From: Linanthus parryae
Taxonomy: Eukaryota > Streptophyta > Magnoliopsida > Ericales > Polemoniaceae
Direction of reading: 5' to 3'
Assembly (NCBI GenBank): GCA_023055425.1
Contig: JALGPY010000004.1
Coordinates: 19,739,718-19,803,717 of the forward strand
Length of the DNA stretch: 64,000 bases
How positions within the stretch are numbered: the first letter of the stretch is position 1; each line of letters opens with the position of its first letter. The notes beneath the pieces are model-generated. The model did not search any database. It had not been told where the DNA came from and was given only the letters and a program-made list of their open reading frames with translations. The position numbers and the translations under genes are program-made. Shown here in pieces: positions 9,794 to 21,030 of the stretch.

Positions 9794-12700
9794 AACCAAT
9801 GCATCTTTATTTAGAATGCCTAATTCAAGTCTTAGAGCAGAAAATATTTCATCTTACTCAGCATGATCTCTGATGAAATGGTGTCTGACATCAATATGCT
9901 TGGTTCTTGAATGCTGAACTGGATTTTTGTAATAGATATTGCACTGGTATTGTCACATTTGATGGGAATACTTCTGAAATCAAATCCAAGGTCCCTCAAT
10001 TGTTGAGCAATCCATAATACTTGTGAACAACATGCTCCAGCAGATATATATTCAGCTTCAGCTGTTGATAAAGCAAATGAGTTTTGTTTCTTGGAATGCT
10101 AACTGATTAGAGATGATCCAATAAAATGGCAAGTTCCAGAAGTGCTTTTCCTGCCAACTTTGTAACCTGCAAAGTCAGCATCTGAAAATCCATGCAAAAA
10201 GAAGTTAGAATGTCTTGGATACCAAAGCCCTAAGTCTTTGATACCATTGAGATATCTGATTATTCTTTTCATAGCACTTAAGTGTGATTCCTTTGGATCA
10301 GCTTGAAATCTTGCACACATACATACACTAAACATGATATCTGGTCTACTAGCAGTGATACAAAGTAATGATCCAATCATACCTCTATACTCTTTAACAT
10401 TGACACTCTTACCAGATTCATCTCTATCTAAAGACAGTGTAGAACTCATGGGAGTCTTGATCTCTTTGGATTGAGACATGTTGTACTTGTTTAACAAGTC
10501 CCTAGTGTACTTGCTTTGATGTAGAAAGATGCCCTTCTTCAGCTGATGTATTTGAAGTCCAAAGAAGAAGTTCAACTCTCCCATCATACTCATTTCCAAT
10601 TCCCTTCTCATAAGACTTGAGAATTCCTTGCATAGAAGATCATTAATAGCTCCAAATAGAATATCATCAACATAAATCTGAACTACAAGTAAACCTTTCT
10701 CATGATACTTTATGAAAAGGGTCTTGTCTAGCAATCCTCTTTTGAAATCATTTTCAAGCATAAATTTTGACAATCTTTCATACCAAGCTCTTGGAGCTTG
10801 TTTCAAACCATAAAGAGCTTTGTCAAGTTTGTAAACATGGTCTGGAAATTTATCACTTTCAAAACCAGGTGGTTTTGCAACATAAACTTCCTCTTGCAAG
10901 TAGAAATTCAAAAAGACACATTTCACATCCATTTGAAATAGTTTAATGTTTTTGTAAGATGCAAATGCAAGTAAAATTGTAATTGCTTCTAACCTGGCAA
11001 CTGGAGCAAAAGTTTTCTCATAATCAATACCTTCTTCTTGATTGTAACCTTGAGCAACTAACCTTGCTTTTTTTCTGATCACCTTGCCATTCTCATCTAG
11101 TTTGTTTCTGAACACCCATCTGGTACCTTTGACAGACTGGTTTGTTGGTGGAGGAACTAGGTTCCAAACCTTGTTTATTTCAAACTCATTGAGTTCACTT
11201 TGCATAGCTATAATCCAGTCTGCTTCTTGTAATGCTTCCTTCACAGTTTTGGGTTCTCCAAGAGAAATGAAAGCATTGAAGGCACAAAGATTCTTCAACT
11301 GTAATCTTGTTTGTGTACCAGTGCTTGGGTCAGAGATGATGTTGTCAGCTGGATGAGATGAAAGATATTTGAATCTCTTTCTTGGAGACCATGATTTAGG
11401 CTCTCCATATTGCTTCTCTGGTCTTGAAGTTGTAGCGTGATCACTTATATCTTTCTGATCATCTTTGTCAAGGCTTTGATCTTTTTTTCAAGGCCTTGAG
11501 TCTTGTTTTCAAGGTATTGAAAATGGCTTCTGTTTCCTTCTGAACCTTTCTTGAACCCAAGTGAGTTCTCAGCTTCTTCTTCTGATTCATGCTTGTTCAA
11601 ATTCAAGTCTGTAAAACTTTCACTCAAACAACCATCATAGCTTTCATCAAAAATAACACGAATAATTTCTTCAACCAGCTTGGTTCTTTTATTATAAATT
11701 CTATAAGCTTTGCTAGTAAGAGAGTAACCAAGAAATATACCTTCATCACTTCTTGCATCAAACTTACCCAAGTTGTCCTTACCATTGTTGTGGACATAGC
11801 ATGTGCAACCAAAGGGTCTGAAGTATGAAATATTGGGATTCCTGCCTTTGAAGAGTTCATAGGGGGTCTTCTTCAAGATATTATCAAGCACCTGTTCAAA
11901 ATGTAATTTGCTGTATTCACAGCTTCCGCCCAATAATGTTTTGGCAGCTTGTTTTCTAGAAGCATTGTTCTTGACATATCTGCAAGAGTCATGTTCTTTA
12001 TTTCAACAACTCCATTCTGTTGAGGAGTTCTAGGAGCAGAGAAATTGTGAGAGATACCATGCTTAACACAAGATAAATCAAATTCTAATTGATCAAACTC
12101 ACTACCATGATCACTTCTAATTGAAGCAATGGGTAGGTTTTTTAAGTTTTGAAATTCTCTGCAAAGCTTTGAAAATTCAGAGAGGGCTTCAGATTTTTCT
12201 TTCAGAAACATAACCCAAGTATATCTAGAATAGTCATCTACAATAACTAGCATATACCTCTTACCTTTTGGAGTTGGTGTCCTCATAGGACCACACAAAT
12301 CCATGTGAATTAGTTCACTAGGTCTAGAAGTACTTACAAACTTCTTTGGTTTGAATGAGCTTCTGGTCTGCTTACCCTGAGCACAAGCTTTGCATACTTC
12401 ATCTTCTTTGAACTTGATAGATGTAATCCTCTTACCAGGTCTTTGGAGATCAATTTATTCTGGATATGCAAGCTGATGTGACAAAGCTTTATGTGCCAAA
12501 CCCTTGAATCCTCTTTCAAGGCCTTGAGACAGTTTAAGCTTTTACCTGCAACTTTGTTAGTCTGAAAGGTATAAACATTGTTTGATCTAGAGGCTGTGAG
12601 AATGCAATTGCTTGATTTCTCATTTTGCACCACACACTTTTCTTTATCAAAGATAATCTTATTGCCATTATCACAAAGCTGAGATACACTAACCAAGTTA

Positions 12701-13032
12701 ATTTTCAAGCCATCAACTAGATATACATCAGAAATAGAGTTTTCAGAATCTATACAAACTTTTCCAATACCAAGTATGTTTCATTTGCCTTTGTCACCAA
12801 GTGTAATTGAACGTTCAAATTGCTCTTTCAATTCTGAGAATAGAGATCTCTTTCCACTCATGTGTCTTGAGCAACCACTATCCATAAACGACTCTTGTTC
12901 TTTGAAATTGGTGACAACCTTCAAACACCAACCACTCAATGTTCTTCTCAGAACTTTCATCATGCTTGGCCATGAAGCATAGGTTGGCATGTTCTTCTTC
13001 AGATTCAGAGTCACTTGAGGTTTCTGAATCAC
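9791..13032 (-). pseudogene. SIRE-A pol: protease, integrase, RT, RNase H
   Basis: This is the enzymatic part of the Copia polyprotein. Protease keeps MDSGCSRHMSG near 12880. A TGA near 12779 is in frame with the following GAG-pre-integrase stretch (12708-12334). Integrase (12304-11445) keeps MDLCGP, RSDHGSEF and NGVVEIKN, consistent with an intact D,D,E triad, but changes frame near 11900. RT (11298 onward) is one long frame with YVDDILFG and KGTRWVFRNK. RNase H is cut by TAG near 10099 (Trp in the family), then continues through ALSTAEAEYI; a one-base deletion and a further loss lie near 9860-9960. The end is the TAG at 9791-9793. RT is the best preserved part. Confidence 0.9.
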
Positions 13033-13162
13033 TCCATGAAGCTATCATAGCTTTCTTTCTTCTGTCATGGTCTTTGTTCTGAAAGTTCTTGCTTTTCTTG
13101 TGTGGACAGTCTCTTACAAATGTCCTGCATCACTACACTCAAAGCAGTTCACCACTTCAGAT

Positions 13163-14056
13163 TTATTCTGTGAAGAAGACTTGCCTTTGTAGTCCTTGAT
13201 ACTGATGATCTGTGTCTTTCTCTGTTGAATTCATTGTTTCTAAAGTTTTCTTCATCTTGAGGATTCTGGTCAAGGCTTTGGAAATCAATGAAAATGGATC
13301 TTCATCATCATCTTCTGTTTCAAGACTTTGAATTTTCTCATTCTCTTTGGCCATGAGTGCTAAGTTCTTGATACGTTCAGTTTGTTTTCCATCAGCCTCA
13401 TTCATGGATATTTCATGTGTCAAGATCTTCCCTTGTAGATCATCAAGTTGTAGTGATGAGAGATATTGAGCTTCTTCAATGGTTGTTGTTTTTGGTTCAC
13501 ATTTAGCCTTTGGAAGACTTCTCAGTATCTTCCTCACTTTTTCTTCATTGGAAATATGATTTCCCAATGAATCAAGGTTGTTGACAATGTCTGTGAACCT
13601 CTTGAACATCTCTCTGATTGACTCATCTGCATTCATCTTGAACAACTCATATTTTCTGAGATAGATGTTGATTTTGGTTTGCTTAACTTGACTGGTTCCT
13701 TCAAATGTCACCACAAGCTTATCCCAGATCTCTTTGGCAGTCTTGCATCCTGAAATACTGTTAAATTCATCTGTACTCAAAGCACAATACAAGATGTTAA
13801 TAGCTTTGTAATTCTTATAAAATTGTTCTAATTACGAAGAGGAGAGTGAGTCTTCAGATTTGGGAGTTTTGATTCAATCTTTCTCTGTATAGAAAGTGTG
13901 AGGTCCATTTTGAATAATGGTCCAAAGCTCTATGTCTTGATCAATGATAAATATTTTCATCAGAGCATTCCTGTGAGAAAAGTTGTCTCCACAAAATAGA
14001 GGAGGTCTGTTAGCAGCTCTTCCCTGTGAGAAATCACCATCACCTGCAGTACTCAT
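13163..14056 (-). pseudogene. SIRE-A gag (UBN2-type)
   Basis: Copia gag forms the capsid that packages element RNA. The start is the ATG at 14054-14056, 35 nt after the primer-binding site. The first part ends in a stop at 13872-13874. The body resumes at about 13830 and shows the UBN2 pattern (CKTAKEIWDKLVVTFEG, RKYELFKMN, VRKILRSLPK). A CX2CX4H zinc knuckle (CFECSDAGH) lies near 13130 outside the long frame; a one-base deletion just after the His shifts its last Cys. Downstream, about 0.72 kb present in SIRE-B is missing. Confidence 0.85.
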
Positions 14057-14090
14057 GATCACCAGATGGTTAAATCTTATACAGCGATAC

Positions 14091-14104
14091 AAGCCCTGAT
14101 ACCA
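14091..14104 (-). other. Primer-binding site of SIRE-A (initiator Met tRNA)
   Basis: Minus-strand TGGTATCAGGGCTT lies two bases inside the 5' LTR and matches TGGTATCAGAGCTT except at one base. Confidence 0.88.
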
Positions 14105-14106
14105 AT

Positions 14107-15417
14107 TGAAAGGGGAGTATGAAGACAGATATGCAGCACATATACTCTAGAAGGGGGGGGGGGGGTTGAATAGAATAGGCCAACTTTTTGCAAAATTTGG
14201 TGGAGGAGAAGAAATTCTTTGAAGAGCAGCGAAGTTCAAGGCGTTGAAATTAGTTTCAAGCCTTTGAAGTGAAATACAGTTTGAAATAACATAGACAAAT
14301 CTTTTTCAAGGCCTTGAAAAGAGTTTCAATCCCATGACAACAGACTGGTTTAAATGCTGTAACAACTAAGTATGTGAATGAACTCTAAATGCAAGAGACA
14401 AGAAATTTATAGAGTTCAGTCCACTAGGACCTATGTCTCTACCTCAGGGATCTTCTCCCTGCAGGATTTTCAACTAAATTCTTATTAATCTAAAGCTAAG
14501 CCCTAGATCTCAAGCATAGAGAGTTCCCTTACTCTGTTACATCTTGTGGTTCTCTCCAACCTATCTAGTACCTGCTCTAGCTAACTGATTAACTAAGAAT
14601 TCTCTATTGTTCACCTTGAACAATCCTTGAGAATGAAATGGAGAAGTATTACATGAATGATCTACAAATAAAGCACAATACAAAATAAAACTAAAGTGTA
14701 AAACTGCAGTGAAGAGTGCACTGATCTTCTGTGAGATGGATTGTGAAAATGATGAACTTCTTTGATGCTTGTCAGTCCACAAATATGTCTCCCTTTCTGC
14801 CCGTTGAATATCCTCTGTTGTTGCTTCAAAATGAGCTCCATTTATACTGTTTGAAGCTCTGCAAATCTTCCTAGATTTTCAGCAACAACTTCCTATTTTA
14901 TAGGCAACAAACTTTGACTCTATTAACAGCCTTCTCCAACGGATAGTTGATCACAATCTTCGGAGATATTGTGTGATCTTGTCATTAAAAAATATTAGAA
15001 GCTTTCATAAGTCTTTGATTGATCACAGAATCATCATCTTATTATTTCCTTTCCTGCAAAAGGCAGATTAGGAAACCAATCCTACATATTTAGGAAATAA
15101 AATTTCCCTGCAAAACTAAGTCAAACTGATAGATTAAAACATGCTAGATATATCGGAACAGTTTGTCTTACATCATAAAATAATAACACATCAAGCACAT
15201 GAGTGATAGAGATAAAATTAGATCAGAAGAGTTGAGAAAAACTCCCCCTTAGAACATGCATACATGTCAGACAGTTTGAAGGCTTTGAATCCTGGTTGAA
15301 GGCCTTGAAATAACTATGCTATTTCAAGCCTGTGAAACCTGATTCAAGGCTTTGAAAACTGGTTAAAGGCCTTGAAATAACTAAATATTTCAAGTCCATG
15401 AAACCTGTGACCTTACA
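14107..15417 (-). repeat. 5' LTR of SIRE-A
   Basis: It matches 6127-7416. The outer end CTTACA at 15412-15417 is followed by CTTTC. A run of 13 G lies at 14153-14165, and palindrome pairs lie at 14235-14338 and 15276-15402. Confidence 0.88.
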
Positions 15418-15422
15418 CTTTC
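15418..15422. repeat. Target site duplication CTTTC, right of SIRE-A
   Basis: Identical to 6122-6126. Confidence 0.85.
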
Positions 15423-15974
15423 TAGTCGTTCGAAATGCCTTTCTATTCGCACAAATTACCCTAGTAAATCGTGCCCTTTTTACCTCAATTCTTTGTTTGG
15501 CCTCCGTTTTCCTCGATTCTTGCACCGATGGACTCCATTAACTACTGGGAGCCCATTTTATTTTTGAAAATTTCATAATTCCGGGAAATTTCGATTTTCT
15601 TCTTGTGTGCACAATTCCCACTACCTTGGGCTCGTGATCCGCAATTTCCGTTCCCGTATTCTGATGCGCTCAAACTTGACGGGACAACTAGCTGCGTAGA
15701 TTCTTGAAATGGAATGATTACTCCTCGAACTCGAGTAACCTCTATTATTACCCCTTTTTACTTGTAGATTGAAGCTGTTTCCCTCATTTTGCATGCCATC
15801 ATGTCAAGTGCATCAGTAAGGGGAATCAGGAGCGTTCTTTGGTACCTGTGTCCTGTACACTCACTGGAAATATTAAAACCACTCTCTCTCGCCCCTCACA
15901 ATAACATGTATAGATATAAAAATAAGAAAAACAACTAATTTATACACATAAATTGGATTGCCTCCCAAAATTCA
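15423..15974. other. Spacer between the two SIRE elements
   Basis: This continues the pre-insertion sequence left of SIRE-A and includes two more palindrome cores (15427, 15448). I see no gene in it. Confidence 0.5.
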
Positions 15975-17115
15975 CGTAAGTTCAAGGGTGTTTAAAAAAT
16001 TTGACACTGGTAACAAATCCTTGAAAACTTCACAACATGAACTAAGGGGGAGTTCTTACTCCTATTAATTCTCTAACCTCCTGCACTTGATCATGCTATA
16101 TTATATGATGACAGACAAACTAATTTTATGTTATAACAGGCTTTGATCTTATCATTTTCCTAAGTTGTTTTGCAGGGATTGTTAGCTAACTCTATGTTGC
16201 AGGTTTAGCTGAAGTTTCCTTATTTGCAGGATTGCAGAATTAGCAATCAAGGCTTCCGGATTGGTGCTAATCTTATATAAAGTTGTATGTACTTACCTTA
16301 GGCTTGAGGATTGAAGATCATATCAAAATCAGTAGAGAAAATTATGCAGCTAGCCGTTGGGAGAAAGCTGTTGAGAGTCAAGTATCTGCAAGAGGATTTT
16401 TATGGATTTCTGTTGAAGCTTCCTATATAGTCTGCAATTCAAATTGACAGTGACTGATTCAGAGATATTTGAGAAGTATAGATCTGTACACAGAGATTCA
16501 TACACTCTCACGGATTGACAAGTATCATTTAAGAAGATCATTCATCCATTCCAGATTCCTGAAGAACACTTCAAGATTCATTTCTTCACTGTCTTCACAG
16601 TGTTCTTCATCCAGAGCTTAATTTGTATATCATTATGTTATATTAATTAATCATATGTTAGAGTTGAGTTTTTCAAGAGGAACAACTGGTATTCTTATTA
16701 TATCAGTTAGCTAGAGCTGTTACTAGATAGGTTCAGAAGAACCACATGCTTAAAAAGAGTTAGGCAATTCTCTTAGCCTGAGATCTAGGGCTTAGCTTTT
16801 CATAAATAAGAAGTTGTTGAAATCCTAGAGGGATTAGATCCCTCAGGTGGAGAGTAAGTCAATTGGGACCAAACTTCGTAATAAATCACTGTGTTCATTG
16901 CCTTGCTTTAGTGTTCTTTATTTGTCTTCAAAACTGCTTCAAAACAGGTTTCTGTTTTCAAAGCTTTGAAAATACTCAATTTCTTTTTAAAAGTCTGTTT
17001 TGGTTTCAAAGCCTTGAAACTGAGTTCAAAGCTTTGAAATACTTCAAGTTCTTCTCATTTTATTTTAAATCTAGAGTATTTGATCTAGTAACTGTATACG
17101 TTCATATAATCTTCA
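15975..17115 (+). repeat. 5' LTR of SIRE-B
   Basis: It aligns with 27221-28444. The first base pair is CG instead of TG; the end is CTTCA at 17115. It lacks about 55 bp with a C-run that the 3' LTR has near 28345-28400. Confidence 0.8.
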
Positions 17116-17116
17116 A

Positions 17117-17130
17117 TTGGTCTCAGAGCT
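17117..17130 (+). other. Primer-binding site of SIRE-B, mutated
   Basis: TTGGTCTCAGAGCT follows the 5' LTR and matches the initiator-Met site (TGGTATCAGAGC) except for A to C. Confidence 0.75.
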
Positions 17131-17162
17131 TGTATCACTGTACATATCTAAATCTTGTGATC

Positions 17163-19973
17163 ACGAGTAATGTAGGTGAATGTGGTTTATCATAGGGAAG
17201 ATCTGCTAACACACATCCTCTATTTCGTGGAGACTATTTTGTACACTGAAAAACCTTGACAAAAATATTCAGCATGATCAGGACATTGAATAGTGGTCCA
17301 ATCCAGAATGGACCTCACATATTCTACACTTAAATGGATTGGATTAGAACTCCCAAACCTGAAAACTCTCTCACTTCTGAATTAGAACAAATTTAAAAAA
17401 TTATAGAGCCATAAATATTTTATACTTTGCTTTGAATGCAGATGAATTCAACAAGATATCTACCTGCAAGACTGCTAAGGATTTCTGGGACAAACTAGTG
17501 GTCACTTTTGAAGGAACCAGCCATGTGAAGCGAACCAAGATCAACATATTCCTTAGACAGTATGATCAAGATCTATGGATATGAATCCATCAAGGACATG
17601 TTTAAGAGATTTACTTACATTGTCAACAATATAGAGTCCTTGGAGAAATCATTCTCAAATTAAGAGAAAGTCAGAAAGATCTTGAGAAGTCTTCCCAAAG
17701 CCAAATGGGAACCAAAGACTACATCCATTGAAGAAGCTCAAGATTTTTCATCTCTCCAACGAGATGATTTACAGGGAAAGCTACTCACACATGATGAGTG
17801 AAGATGATGGAGAACTACCAGAGAGTGTCAAGAATTTGGCACTCAAGGCCAAAGAGAGTGAACAACCTCAAAGCCTTTAAAAACAAGAAGATGATGAAGA
17901 AGATCCTTTTGCTCTCATTTCCAAAGCCTTGAAAAGGATTATCAAGATAAAGAAGAACTTTGGAAACAAAGACTTCGCTAGAGACAAATTCAGATCTTCA
18001 AGTAGCAAGGACTACAAAATTAAGTCCTCTTCCCATGTAAATAAATCTAAAGGACTGGATTTCTTTGAGTGTGGTGATGCAGGACATTAGGTCAGAGATT
18101 AGCCTCACAAGAAAAACAAGCACTTTCAAAATAAGGACAATGACAGAAGGATGAAGGCCATTGTAGCTTCATGGAGTGATTCTGATATAAAGTGAATCAG
18201 ATTCTGAAGAATATCAAGCCGACCTATGTCTTATGGCCACGCATGATGAAAGCATAGAAAAGAACATTGAGGTAATGGTGAATAGTCTAATGTCTAAACC
18301 TGCAAATGTACTTTCTGAAATTTTGAAAACAATGCTTTTGAATGAAGAAGACTACTTAAATGAAATCAAGTTTTTAAAGGAGAAATTTCATGAGCAAGCA
18401 AAATAGAATTTGCAATTAGTTTTCCAAAACGAGAATCTTGAAATTTCTCAGGCAAAGACTGACAGAGATTTCAAAGCTTTGGAAACCAATTTAACATCCT
18501 TGAATACGCAAATCAAAGAAGTTGTAACAGAGAACTCTCTTTGGAGTGACAACCTTGTGGCTCTATGGCATCAACATGATGAATTAGAGGAATGGAAGAC
18601 TCTTATGGCGGAGAACTTCAAGACTCTAAGAATGTTATGACAAAACTTGTTGGCTCTGAATAAAATCTCAACATGATTCTTGGAGGAAGTTTGCATTCTG
18701 TCCACAAAACTGGTATAGATATAATCCAAACTTTCTTAGAAAGAACAATACCACCTTTGTGAAAGAAGGTAGCTGACATTCACCAAAATACTTTTACAGC
18801 GAAAAGATTGGTCATGTTAAGATGACATGTCCCTTCAGAAGAACAGAACCTCACATCATGAGGAATACTTTACCTTTCCATCTTAAGGGACATGTGAGAC
18901 AGATTAGGGTTCCTAAAGGGATCAGACCACCTTACATGGTTGATCCTGAACTGAAATATCACACTTGGTCTAACAATTGGGTAAGGAAATGAGTGGTGTT
19001 TGCAGGTTGTCACCAAGAGCAAAGAGAATAAGTCGATTATGGAAAGTGGTTGCTCCAGCCACATGAGTGGCAAGAGTTCTTTGTTCACAGAACTAAAAGA
19101 ATAACTAGGAGGGACAATCACACTTGGTGACAAAGGAAAATGCAATTTCATAGGAATCGGCAAAGTTGGTAATGGTTTTGAAAATTCTATTTCCGATGTT
19201 TATCTTGTAGAAGGTCTAAAGGTTAATCCGCTTAGTGTATCTCAAATTTGTGATAAATGTGTGGTGCAAGATGAAAAATATGGCAATTGCATTCTCACTG
19301 CTCCAAGGTCAAACAATGTTTACAGTTTTAATACTTACAAAGTTGCAGGAGAAAGTCTGAAATGTCTCAAGGCTTTGAAAGAGGATTCAAAAGCTTTGGC
19401 ACAGAAAGCTTGGACATATTAGCTTGCATACACTGAACATGCTAGTCTCTAAAGACCTGGTCAAAGGACTGTCATCCATCAACTTAAGTATGAAGAGGTA
19501 TGCAAGGCTTGTGCTCATGGAAAACAGACAAGGAGCTCATTCAAGCCTAAGAACTTTGTAATTACAACTAGACCTATCGAACTGCTTCATATGGATCTGT
19601 GTGGTCCTAAGAGAGTTCCAAATCCAAAGGTTAAGAAGTATATGCTGGTTATTGTAGATGATTTCTCTAGATTTACTTGGGTAATGTTTTTAAGAGAAAA
19701 TTCTGAGACACTGTCTGAATTTTCAAAACGGTGTAAAGAGCTGCAAAATTTGAAAAACTTGCCTATTGCTTCAATAAGGAGTGACCATTGCATTGAATTT
19801 GATCAGTTGGAGTTTGAATTATTCTGTGCTAAGTATGGTATTTCTCACTTATTTTCTGCTCCTAGAACTCCTCAACAAAATGGTGTAGTTGAAAGGAAAA
19901 ACATGACTCTTGAGGACTTGTCTAGGACAATGCTTTTACAAAATAAATTGCCAAATTCTTTTTGGGTGGAGGC
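17163..19973 (+). pseudogene. SIRE-B gag, protease and integrase core
   Basis: Alignment by eye to SIRE-A places the gag start at 17163, where ATG has become ACG. UBN2-type gag follows (CKTAKDFWDKLVVTFEG near 17466) with several stops. The zinc knuckle FFECGDAGH is near 18060-18090, followed by a stop. Next comes a spacer of about 0.7 kb with a frame (18410-18640) of coiled-coil composition; SIRE-A has lost it. The protease reads MESGCSSHMSG near 19036, so the catalytic Asp of DSG is Glu. GAG-pre-integrase spans about 19200-19560. Integrase (19591 onward) has MDLCGP, RSDHCIEF and NGVVERKN and is interrupted at 19973 by a nested LTR; it resumes at 22574. Confidence 0.82.
19969..19973. repeat. 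Target site duplication GAGGC, left
   Basis: GAGGC here and at 22574-22578 flank the nested LTR. Removing one copy with the insert rejoins the integrase frame. Confidence 0.88.
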
Positions 19974-20386
19974 TGAAATACACCTTTATTTCGAAATGGG
20001 TATTTTATAATAATATTGGGTGTTAATATGGCATTAATATAAGTTAGGGTACTAGCTTTAATTATTTAAAAGTCAATTTTTATTTTATTACCATTAATCA
20101 CTTGGGGGCTTTTATGTATTTTTCCTATTTTAAAGAGTGTCTTCTTCCCCAAAGATTATACCAACGGGAGACTCTTCTCCACCACCAACCACCACTCCAT
20201 CTCCAACACCAACACCACCAAATTTTTCTCCCTTTTTTCTTATTTCCGTCCCAATACCTCCTAGCCCACCAAAGATCGAATCTTTAGTATCAAGAAACCA
20301 ATTTCAATCAATTTCGTGACCCAATTTGGAATTCAAGTTCAACCCGGAAACAATCCTAATCCTCCATGAATTCTTACCTTCAAGTC

Positions 20387-20394
20387 TATATAAA
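20387..20394 (+). promoter_or_regulatory. TATA box of nested LTR
   Basis: TATATAAA lies about 60 bp upstream of the pyrimidine tract. It is the best orientation mark in the LTR. Confidence 0.5.
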
Positions 20395-20450
20395 CCCACC
20401 TCAATCTCGGATTTTAATTCACACCAACACCCAAGAAGATCTCAAATATC

Positions 20451-20464
20451 TCTTTCTCTCTCTC

Positions 20465-20540
<76 letters not shown>
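20451..20540. repeat. (TC)n microsatellite
   Basis: A nearly pure TC tract with one A interruption near 20470. It is a likely length-variable site. Confidence 0.95.
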
Positions 20541-20543
<3 letters not shown>

Positions 20544-20795
20544 CGACGGGTTGTCGACCCGCCACTGCCCACCGCCACCGCCGCTGCCATTCCCAGCCGA
20601 CGTCGCCACCGCCGTCGCCTCCTTTCTCCGGCGTCTTCACCGGCGTCGTCCCTCTCCATCGTCCCGTCTCTCTGTCGGGTAACAAACCCGTTCTCCCTCT
20701 CTCTTTTTTTCTTCTTTGATTTGTTTTGTTTTTCTTTTTATTAATATTATTAGTTAATATTAGTAGTTGGTTATTAGAGAAGAAATAGAGAACAA

Positions 20796-21030
20796 AGCTG
20801 CTGATGGCCCAGTGGTTAAAGTGCATTCTTGTATTGGATTTGAACTTGGGTTCGAGTCTTACTATAGGCAATAATTGTTTACCCACCAATACTCAAAAAT
20901 AAAGAGGGGGATGAAAGCTATTGCAAATCTTGTATTGTATTTGAACTTGGGTTCGAGTCTTACAATAGGAAATAATTGTTTTTACCCACCAATACTGAAA
21001 AAGAAAGAGGGGGTTGAAAGCCATTTCAAA
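20796..21030 (+). repeat. tRNA-like (SINE-type) segment with 101-bp partial duplication
   Basis: TGGCCCAGTGG (20805-20815) fits an RNA polymerase III box A. GGTTCGAGTCT (20849-20859) fits box B at tRNA-like spacing. The part from 20827 recurs at 20928, 101 bp away, with a second box B at 20950-20960 but no second box A. This may be a tRNA-derived SINE remnant or an ancient part of the LTR. No acceptor stem was found, so it is not called a tRNA gene. Confidence 0.5.

Larger units (their letters stand above)
6254..15402 (-). repeat. Dispersed 14-bp palindrome family in SIRE-A, 20-bp pairs
   Basis: Variants of TTCAAGGCCTTGAA start at 6254, 6274; 6324, 6344; 7285, 7305; 7342, 7362; 7388; 8299; 9480; 9641, 9661; 9720, 9740; 11467, 11487, 11508; 12515; 13269; 13319; 14235, 14255; 14305, 14325; 15276, 15296; 15323, 15343, 15363; 15389. 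Positions separated by commas are grouped; grouped members start 20 or 21 bp apart. They occur in LTRs, in the pol-env gap, in the linker between integrase and RT, and in gag, so they are not confined to one region or reading frame. Confidence 0.85.
6127..15417 (-). mobile_element. SIRE-like Ty1/Copia retrotransposon, complete outline (SIRE-A)
   Basis: A 9.3-kb minus-strand element with two LTRs, an initiator-Met tRNA primer site, gag, protease, integrase, RT, RNase H, a separate env-like frame after pol, and a polypurine tract next to the 3' LTR. The order and the env-like frame fit the SIRE/Maximus lineage. In the first 130 or so LTR bases I compared by eye there are about 11 substitutions, so the insertion is not recent. 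Coding parts carry stops, frameshifts and a 0.72-kb deletion between zinc knuckle and protease. Confidence 0.9.

Noticed and set aside
20805..20859. Functional tRNA gene
   Set aside because: Only box A and box B fit; no acceptor stem or anticodon arm could be paired.
20326..20889. Protein-coding frames over the TC microsatellite, both strands
   Set aside because: They encode low-complexity Ser-Leu or Arg-Glu repeats produced by the dinucleotide tract.
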